From CAUZJO01 sp963580245 (GTDB lineage Bacteria > Sumerlaeota > Sumerlaeia > MVZB01): a stretch of DNA of 20,877 bases. Shown here piece after piece: positions 15,433-20,877 of the stretch (position 1 is its first letter; each line of letters opens with the position of its first letter). The notes under the pieces were generated by a model. That model saw only the letters and a program-made list of their open reading frames with translations. It searched no databases and had not been told where the DNA came from. Both the position numbers and the translations under genes were made by a program. Where the stretch lies: contig CAUZJO010000084.1 in NCBI GenBank assembly GCA_963580245.1, forward strand, positions 1-20,877, written 5' to 3'.

Positions 15433-17829
15433 ATGATGTCCCCTAACGTAAAACAGCAGGACTGGTCGGCATCTTCAGGGCAGGTGGGGAAGTGGGCGGC
15501 CTACCCCGTGGTCTGTCGCCGCACAACCTACACCCTGGTGCTGCTGGGCTATCTGGCCCTGGCGTCCACCGGCGAAATCCATGTGATCGCCTCGGGCTTG
15601 TTTCTGTTGGGCTGGGGAATCGGCTTTGGGCCAACCAGACTCCCCCCGTGGTGGCGCGACTGGATGTCGCCCGCGCTGTTCTGGTTGACGCTGGGGGTGA
15701 TCGGGGTGTTGGTCCTGCGGGCCCGGATCGACGGCTTGTGGTACCTGCTCCTGTTCCTGGGACTGGTCAAATGCCTCACGCTCAAGGCGCCGGTTGATCA
15801 TCTGCTCGCCATCCTGATGGCGTTCTTTATGTTGTTGTCCTGCTCCATCATCACAACATCCATGCTGTTTGTAGTGTTCGTGCTGATCTTCCTTGTCTTG
15901 GTTACCATCGACCTGATCTTGCTGACGATCATCAAGGAGGCGGTCCATTACCAGTGCCTGAACGCCAACGGGCGCGCCACAGAATCGGGCTCGATCATGC
16001 CCGTGCGCGTCGATTTTATCGGCAGGATGATCATGAGCAGCCTCGTGGTCGGCACGATCGTGTTGGTCATTTCCTTCGCCCTGTTCTTCATCATGCCCCA
16101 TTACGAGCCGCCCAACTTGACCAAGCCTTGGATTCGACGGGGTGAACATCAGGCGCAAAGCGTCTCGGCCTACAGCGACGAGGTCAAACTCGAACCGGTC
16201 CGGAACATCCAACTGGACAACACTGAAGTGATGACCGTCGAGGTAAGCTGGCCTGAAGTGAGAGCCCTAGGCGCAAGCTGGCGTCAGGGCTCGCCCAAAG
16301 CGCCGCTACCCACCCAACTGCGGCTGCGCGGCGAGGCCCTGGCTTACTACGACGAAGAGCAGTGGCGGAAGCATCCCAACGCGCTGGAATTCAGCTCAAG
16401 TCACTGGACAGAGGTTTCCCTTCCTCACCTCTCGGTCTTTCGCCAGCCCCGGCTTGAGTACGCGTTTCAACGCCAGAAGCTCGGATTGACCACCCGGGTA
16501 TTCTGCCCGGGCCAGTGGGGTGAATTTCATTTTTTTGATCGGGGCCGCAAGCTGATTTACAACCAGAGCACCCAATCGCTCAGGGTCGCGTTCACAACCC
16601 GTTCTCTGATCCGGCCCAGCCCTTTCACGGGGGAATTCCATTACACGGCCTTTTCGGGGAGGGGGCGGGAGCACTCCCAAGACCTGAGGCGGTTGCTCGC
16701 GGAGAGAGAAGAGATTGCCGAACAGAATGCCCGGCACGCCAAACGCCCGGGTTTGATCAGCGACTGGATGGACCCCGCCTTGAAAATGCCGATCCACGAA
16801 CGCGGGATTTACACACAACTGCCGCGGACCGAATTATCGCGTAAGCTGGGGGAGATCTCGCGTCGGCAAGTCACGGCGCCCACGGCCGAAGGCAAGACCC
16901 TCCAGCTCGTTGATTGGCTTCGCAGTGACTTTGAGTATTCTCTAGAGCTCGATAATTCCTCGCGGATGCACCCCATCGAGTCGTTCTTGACCCGGTCGCG
17001 CAAGGGCCATTGTGAGTATTTTGCTTCGTCCCTGGCCTTGCTGCTGCGGGCCCAGGGCGTTCCCGCTCGCGTCGTCTCGGGCTTCTACACGACGGATTAC
17101 GCGATGGGAAGCGATGGGCGCTCGCGGCTTTTCACCGTCAAACAAAGCGACGCCCACGCATGGACCGAGGTCTGGCTGGATCAGCTGGGTTGGCTGACGA
17201 TCGACCCGACCCCGCCCCAGCACCGCGGGCGGGCCGCCCAAGCAAGCATGAAGGTATGGTGGGGGGAACGGATGGCCAATCGCGCGCGCGGCGCGTGGCA
17301 GAAGTATGTCCTCGACTACTCCGTCGCCCAGCGCCACCATATGGTCAATGCATTCCTGACTAGTAGGTTTTTAAAGATGATTGAACGGGTGTTCCGCCCG
17401 ATTGCCGGGCTGTTGCCCGACGGGATGTCGCTACGCTCTCGACCGGGCGCCGACACCAGGGGGCTCGGGGTGGTCTTCTATTATGCGGGGCTGGTCCTGC
17501 TGTTCGTGTTGCTGCTGCTGATCCTCGTTTATTATCGGCGCTCACGCCGCTTCAGGCGGCTGCATGAGGCCATGCGTTCGCCCGTATTCTTTATGAACCC
17601 GCTCATCGAGCGGCTCGAGGGCCTGGGTTGGCGCCGAGGGCCGAGTCAAACGCCCGCCGAGTGGATCTCGCGGATCGACCGCGAGACCGGCGGCCGATTT
17701 GACCTGCAATGGCTGCTGGAACTCTATCACCGCTGCCGGTTTGCGCAAATCCCCCCCACCGCCGAAGAACACGCCCGCGCCAACCATGTGCTGCGCCAGA
17801 TCTGCCGCGGCCGGCCGACCCGGTCATAA
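15433..17829 (+). CDS. TgpA-like membrane transglutaminase-fold protein
   Basis: This 798-residue protein has about six N-terminal membrane segments (30-220), a long extracytoplasmic region, a transglutaminase-like core, one more membrane segment (about 677-697) and a C-terminal cytoplasmic DUF4129-type tail. The catalytic triad is visible: Cys527 in KGHCEYFASS, His575 in DAHAWTEVWL and Asp591 in TIDPTP. This layout matches TgpA of Pseudomonas, whose core lies outside the membrane. The physiological substrate is unknown. TgpA-like genes often sit with MoxR-type AAA and DUF58 genes; here none is adjacent, only a divergent acidic membrane-protein gene. Two ATGs occur in tandem at 15433 and neither has a good ribosome site. 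Its stop lies five bases from that of the convergent TVP38 gene. Confidence 0.9.
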   Translation: MMSPNVKQQDWSASSGQVGKWAAYPVVCRRTTYTLVLLGYLALASTGEIHVIASGLFLLGWGIGFGPTRLPPWWRDWMSPALFWLTLGVIGVLVLRARIDGLWYLLLFLGLVKCLTLKAPVDHLLAILMAFFMLLSCSIITTSMLFVVFVLIFLVLVTIDLILLTIIKEAVHYQCLNANGRATESGSIMPVRVDFIGRMIMSSLVVGTIVLVISFALFFIMPHYEPPNLTKPWIRRGEHQAQSVSAYSDEVKLEPVRNIQLDNTEVMTVEVSWPEVRALGASWRQGSPKAPLPTQLRLRGEALAYYDEEQWRKHPNALEFSSSHWTEVSLPHLSVFRQPRLEYAFQRQKLGLTTRVFCPGQWGEFHFFDRGRKLIYNQSTQSLRVAFTTRSLIRPSPFTGEFHYTAFSGRGREHSQDLRRLLAEREEIAEQNARHAKRPGLISDWMDPALKMPIHERGIYTQLPRTELSRKLGEISRRQVTAPTAEGKTLQLVDWLRSDFEYSLELDNSSRMHPIESFLTRSRKGHCEYFASSLALLLRAQGVPARVVSGFYTTDYAMGSDGRSRLFTVKQSDAHAWTEVWLDQLGWLTIDPTPPQHRGRAAQASMKVWWGERMANRARGAWQKYVLDYSVAQRHHMVNAFLTSRFLKMIERVFRPIAGLLPDGMSLRSRPGADTRGLGVVFYYAGLVLLFVLLLLILVYYRRSRRFRRLHEAMRSPVFFMNPLIERLEGLGWRRGPSQTPAEWISRIDRETGGRFDLQWLLELYHRCRFAQIPPTAEEHARANHVLRQICRGRPTRS

Positions 17830-17834
17830 GGGAC

Positions 17835-18590
17835 CTACATCTTCTCGCCAACGACACCCCGAGTGGTCTCCGTCTCGCTCTTGGCCAGCTTCTTCTTGAT
17901 CACTAATCCCATCCAGGTGATGAAGCCGAAGACGGCGACGAGCACCCCAACCAGCGTCCAGGGAACCTCGCCTTCCTTGAGGCCCTTGAAGAGGGCATCG
18001 GCGCCGACAACGTAGAAGACGGTTCCGGGCAGCATGCAAAGCCACGAGAGGAAAACGTAAGTCAAAAACCTGACCTTGGTGAAGCCGAGCCCATAGTTGA
18101 GCATATTGAAGGGAAACAGCGGCACCAGACGGGTGATGGCGACAATCAAGCCGCCGTACTGCCCCGACATCTCATCGAGTTTCGCGAACTTCTCATTGCG
18201 CGCCACCCAGTCACGGATGAAGCCGCGTCCATAATACCTGGCGATCAAGAAACACAGGGTCGCTCCCAATGTGGACGCCGCGCTGACAATGACGACGCCC
18301 AAAACCGACCCGAAGATGGCGCCCGCGGCCACCGTGAGGGCCAATCCCGGTGCCATCGCCACCGTGGCAATCGTGTAGATCAGAATAAACGCAACTGGCC
18401 CCCACGCCCCCAGCGATGCGATCCACTCCTTGAGCTGCCCAAGCCTATCGCCCAGACCAAGAACCTTGGCCAATACCAGCAGGGCAACGAGCACCCCAAC
18501 CATTGCGATCAGCTTCCACTTGGCTTGCGGAGCGGAGCCGGCCGGTTCCGCGTTGGGCGTTGCCGCGTTTTGCGATTGCGTTGTCGCCAT
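17835..18590 (-). CDS. TVP38/TMEM64-family (SNARE-associated, DedA-superfamily) membrane protein
   Basis: This 251-residue inner-membrane protein starts at ATG 18590, which has GAGGG about nine bases upstream; the upstream ATG 18620 has none. The body shows several membrane segments and the family core: APGLALTVAAGAIFGSVLGV, the reentrant-type block FLIARYYGRGF, and RLVPLFPFNMLNYGLGFTKV. The R-x-x-P-x-x-P-F-x-x-x-N-Y motif is the VTT-domain hallmark. Bacterial relatives include DedA proteins, some of which flip undecaprenyl phosphate or phospholipids, but this subfamily is less characterised. It ends in MetStop five bases from the end of the TgpA-like gene and lies about 130 bp downstream of fmt on the same strand. 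Confidence 0.92.
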   Translation of the reverse strand: MATTQSQNAATPNAEPAGSAPQAKWKLIAMVGVLVALLVLAKVLGLGDRLGQLKEWIASLGAWGPVAFILIYTIATVAMAPGLALTVAAGAIFGSVLGVVIVSAASTLGATLCFLIARYYGRGFIRDWVARNEKFAKLDEMSGQYGGLIVAITRLVPLFPFNMLNYGLGFTKVRFLTYVFLSWLCMLPGTVFYVVGADALFKGLKEGEVPWTLVGVLVAVFGFITWMGLVIKKKLAKSETETTRGVVGEKM

Positions 18591-18721
18591 TGTTTGCTTC
18601 CCTCTTTCCAACCGATTCATTCAGGCCGCCGGGGTAAGCAGGCGTTGTTCCCCAACGGGGGTCGCCTATCCTCTTAGTCGCGAAACCCCTTTTGACCTAA
18701 CACCGTTAACCGCCCCTGGAT

Positions 18722-19696
18722 TCAGGTCCCCTCGGCGTCGAGCACGTCGCCGACCTGAATCCCCCGGCCGTTCACGAAGTCCCCCGCGTCCATCTCTCGC
18801 TTGCCTTCGGGCCGGACCCGCGTGACCAACAAATGGCCCGAGCCTGTCTTGACCATGAATCCAACCCCTTTTTTGATCGAGGTCACCCTCCCCGAGGGTT
18901 CATCATTGGCCGGCTCCAGCTCCTCGGCCTCATTCTCCCACAGCGGTTCGGCCTGCACGATGGACAGGCGCCGTTGACCCGCGATGAACGAAAAGGCGCC
19001 GGGCCAGGGCGTCATCCCCCGCAGATGGAGCATGATCTCTTCAGTCGAGGCGCCCCAGGAGATCAGTCCCTCGCCCTTCTCTATGGGAAACGCATAGGTG
19101 ACCTTTTCCTTATCCTGCGGGGTGCTTTCGATGGTCCCACCCCGCTGCGCTTCGTCAATCACGCGCAGGAGCATCTCGGCGCCGACCGCCGCGCACAGGT
19201 TGCCGACCGACCGTGCGTCGTCATCGGGGAGAATATCGATGGCCTGCTGGGCGACAATCGGCCCCGCGTCCAAGTCCTCCTCGATCATCATCAGCGTGAC
19301 GCCCGTGCGGTCGCGACCGTCGAGTAGGCAGCGTTGAATGGGCGCCGCCCCGCGGTACTCGGGCAACAGCGAGGGATGGATGTTGAGGCAGCCAAGGCGC
19401 GGGGCTTCGAACACCTCGCGCGGCAGGACCCGGCCATAGGCCACGACCACTCCCAGGTCCGCGCCACTCTCCCTGATGGTTTCGGCCACGTGTTCGGCGC
19501 GCAGTTTCCTGGGCTCGATCACTCTTAACCCCTGCCCCTGAGCCACCTGCTTGATCGGCGAGGCCTCGAGTCGACGCCCGCGCCCCTTGGGCCGGTCGGG
19601 TTGGGTAATGACCAGGATCACCTCGTGCGGGTTGGCGATTAGCCGCTCCAGCGCCGGCAGCGCAAACTGAGGCGTTCCCATGAATACAATCTTCAT
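18722..19696 (-). CDS. fmt: Methionyl-tRNA formyltransferase
   Basis: This 324-residue enzyme formylates initiator Met-tRNA using 10-formyltetrahydrofolate in the cytoplasm. The start MKIVFMGTPQFALPALERL is typical. The catalytic Asn105 and His107 lie in CLNIHPSLLPEYRGAAPIQ, and Asp143 in EEDLDAGPI, matching Asn106, His108 and Asp144 of the E. coli enzyme. The tRNA-binding C-terminal OB domain (about 215-324) is present, and full length agrees with the family. GAGG lies about 11 bases before the ATG. fmt is often next to def; here def is not within the window. The 130-bp gap to the TVP38 gene holds a small hairpin (CCCC-GTT-GGGG) without a T tract, so both could be co-transcribed. Confidence 0.98.
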   Translation of the reverse strand: MKIVFMGTPQFALPALERLIANPHEVILVITQPDRPKGRGRRLEASPIKQVAQGQGLRVIEPRKLRAEHVAETIRESGADLGVVVAYGRVLPREVFEAPRLGCLNIHPSLLPEYRGAAPIQRCLLDGRDRTGVTLMMIEEDLDAGPIVAQQAIDILPDDDARSVGNLCAAVGAEMLLRVIDEAQRGGTIESTPQDKEKVTYAFPIEKGEGLISWGASTEEIMLHLRGMTPWPGAFSFIAGQRRLSIVQAEPLWENEAEELEPANDEPSGRVTSIKKGVGFMVKTGSGHLLVTRVRPEGKREMDAGDFVNGRGIQVGDVLDAEGT

Positions 19697-19956
19697 GCCC
19701 GGCCCATCCTCATAACGTCGAATCCATGATCCAAGCCGCGAAATTCAGCGACATCCGATCATCCCAGGAATCACGCTTCGAGAAAAGAGAAGAAAGTGGC
19801 GCCGCCTTGATCGAGAGGAAGACTTTGGTTTGTTCGGCGAGGTGAGCTTTTGGATCTACCGGCGGGACTGGATCATCGGAGCCCGTTGGGCCGGCATGAG
19901 GCGCGATAGACCGGCGATGCTGTGATTGGGCGCCCTCGGGACCGGTGGTTGCCCGT

Positions 19957-20877
19957 TTATCCGTAGAAGGTCCAGGTGCGACCGACTGAATTTTCGGCGG
20001 GACCGGTGATCGTCAATGTGCGTTTGGGGCTGAACACCGAGCCTTGTATGGTACTGACCTCCAGTGCCCAGTTGTAAGTCCCCTGCTCTAGATTCAACGC
20101 GATATCGGGGGACGCCTCGAACGGATAGGTCCCCTGTTCAAACGACTTTAGCGTGAATTCATCGAGCCAGACCGAGCCGGCTTCCCCGGTGTGGATACGA
20201 AGCTGGTTCGCTAGTAGGTTATCATAGGCGAACGTGAGATTGGCCGGTTCCCACAAGCCGCTTGTTCCAGGCAGCTTCTCGCGCAAGACGATTTCGCTGG
20301 TGCTCCCATTGGTGATCTCGGCGGAGACCGCGTTGATTCCGCTTGTCTTGTACCAGAACCGCCATTGATGCATTTTGCCCAGTTCCATGGGCGGGGTTTG
20401 ATAGAAGAATAGGCCCCAGCTGGCGACGTTGTCGAGGTCGATCCGTTGCGCTTGGCCATCGTAGCCCTCGTCGACCGCCGTGCCGTACTGAGTCGCTCCA
20501 TCCGAAACAATGTCCCAGTCGTCGGTCACCGTGCCTTTGGAATTCTCAAAGGAGTTGTTCTTGAGCAACTCCCCGGAAACCGGAGCGAGATTGATGAATG
20601 ATTCGGGTTGCCACTTACCAGACCAGTCGCCCCACAGATACACACGCAGAATCCCGTAACTGGAAGTGATATCAGACGAGAAAGTGACATCACTATGCGA
20701 TCCCTTATCATTCTCTGGTGAGAGGTTCTCAAAGGTAACGATATCGCTTCCGGGGGTCGGAGTCGGGGTCGGCGTTGGTTCGGCGTTGCCGATGGGTTGG
20801 GTTGTTAGGGATTGGATTTCGGGGGGGGGGGGGGGTAGGGCTCGGTTGTAGATGTGGATTTCGTCGAGTAGGCCGTT
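19957..20877 (-). CDS. 3' part of a secreted LamG-type multi-domain protein
   Basis: The frame is open to the right edge, giving 306 visible residues without a start. It begins at the last strand of a LamG/concanavalin-type domain (NGLLDEIHIYNRAL...EIQSL), where five Pro come from a 15-base C run. A Thr-Pro linker (EPTPTPTPTPG) leads to a region with YLWGDWSGKW, then a jelly-roll carbohydrate-binding-type module (NNSFENSKGTVTDDWDIVS to VWLDEFTLKSF). The C-terminus ends PAENSVGRTWTFYG. Such proteins are exported and bind or modify glycans. The final residues closely match those of the DNRLRE protein. The GTG or other starts inside the visible part are not real starts, because the frame extends beyond the edge. 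Confidence 0.85.
   Translation of the reverse strand, partial: NGLLDEIHIYNRALPPPPPEIQSLTTQPIGNAEPTPTPTPTPGSDIVTFENLSPENDKGSHSDVTFSSDITSSYGILRVYLWGDWSGKWQPESFINLAPVSGELLKNNSFENSKGTVTDDWDIVSDGATQYGTAVDEGYDGQAQRIDLDNVASWGLFFYQTPPMELGKMHQWRFWYKTSGINAVSAEITNGSTSEIVLREKLPGTSGLWEPANLTFAYDNLLANQLRIHTGEAGSVWLDEFTLKSFEQGTYPFEASPDIALNLEQGTYNWALEVSTIQGSVFSPKRTLTITGPAENSVGRTWTFYG
20821..20835. repeat. Poly-G/C run of 15
   Basis: Fifteen consecutive G (C on the coding strand) inside the LamG-type gene encode five Pro where family members usually show a short S-x-A type segment before EIQ. The frame is kept on both sides. The run may be a slippage-prone tract or an assembly artefact. Confidence 0.7.

Noticed and set aside
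19734..19850. 39-codon frame in the gap upstream of fmt (starts MIQAAKFSDIRSS)
   Set aside because: No ribosome site, no similarity I recognise, and it lies in a region with no other coding signal.

Overview
The window is about 21 kb of GC-rich bacterial chromosome. The gene styles suggest a Gram-negative, little-studied lineage: a DNRLRE-family secreted protein, a LamG-type module followed by a Pro-Thr linker, a TgpA-like transglutaminase, a degenerate CehA/McbA-type protein, and encoded CCA on a tRNA. Planctomycetota, Hydrogenedentota or Sumerlaeota would fit, but this is a guess from gene content and no marker here settles it.

Left part (1-5.3 kb). A truncated small gene and tRNA-Ser(CGA) are followed by a mosaic of two decayed mobile-element genes: the 3' end of a tyrosine recombinase and the 3' end of a transposase. 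Next is a three-gene minus-strand unit: a MarR-type regulator fused to a SAM-dependent methyltransferase, an ABC ATPase, and a permease/substrate-binding fusion. The last two overlap by one base. Together they form an OpuC/ProVWX-type importer for a quaternary-amine osmolyte or a related trimethylated compound. A 26-bp imperfect palindrome lies on the promoter upstream of the regulator and is a candidate operator.

Middle (5.3-11.4 kb, plus strand). An endonuclease III (Nth) homolog and RadC lie head to tail but both are broken. An in-frame TAA cuts the iron-sulfur motif of Nth, RadC has no usable in-frame start for its N-terminus, and a +1 insertion precedes its metalloprotease motif. The two coding frames run on through the TAA, so they may once have been one Nth-RadC fusion. 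Two large envelope genes follow: a 932-residue secreted protein whose CehA/McbA-type PHP domain has lost most predicted metal ligands, and a membrane-anchored TPR protein with a C-terminal beta-rich domain.

Right part (11.4-20.9 kb). On the minus strand are a DNRLRE protein, a secreted protein with tandem YHS-like metal-binding domains, and a large acidic membrane protein with a short TPR-like tail. A divergent plus-strand gene encodes a TgpA-like transglutaminase. It converges on a TVP38/TMEM64 (SNARE-associated) membrane protein that lies downstream of fmt (methionyl-tRNA formyltransferase). The right edge holds the 3' part of a secreted LamG-type protein.

Most notable: (1) the broken Nth-RadC pair; (2) the MarR-methyltransferase fusion beside an osmolyte importer with a candidate operator; (3) the PHP pseudoenzyme; (4) two unrelated secreted proteins ending in nearly the same C-terminal tail (E-N-x-x-G-R-(x)-W-T-aromatic-aromatic), a possible uncharacterised sorting or processing signal. 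No CRISPR array, complete insertion sequence or complete prophage was seen.
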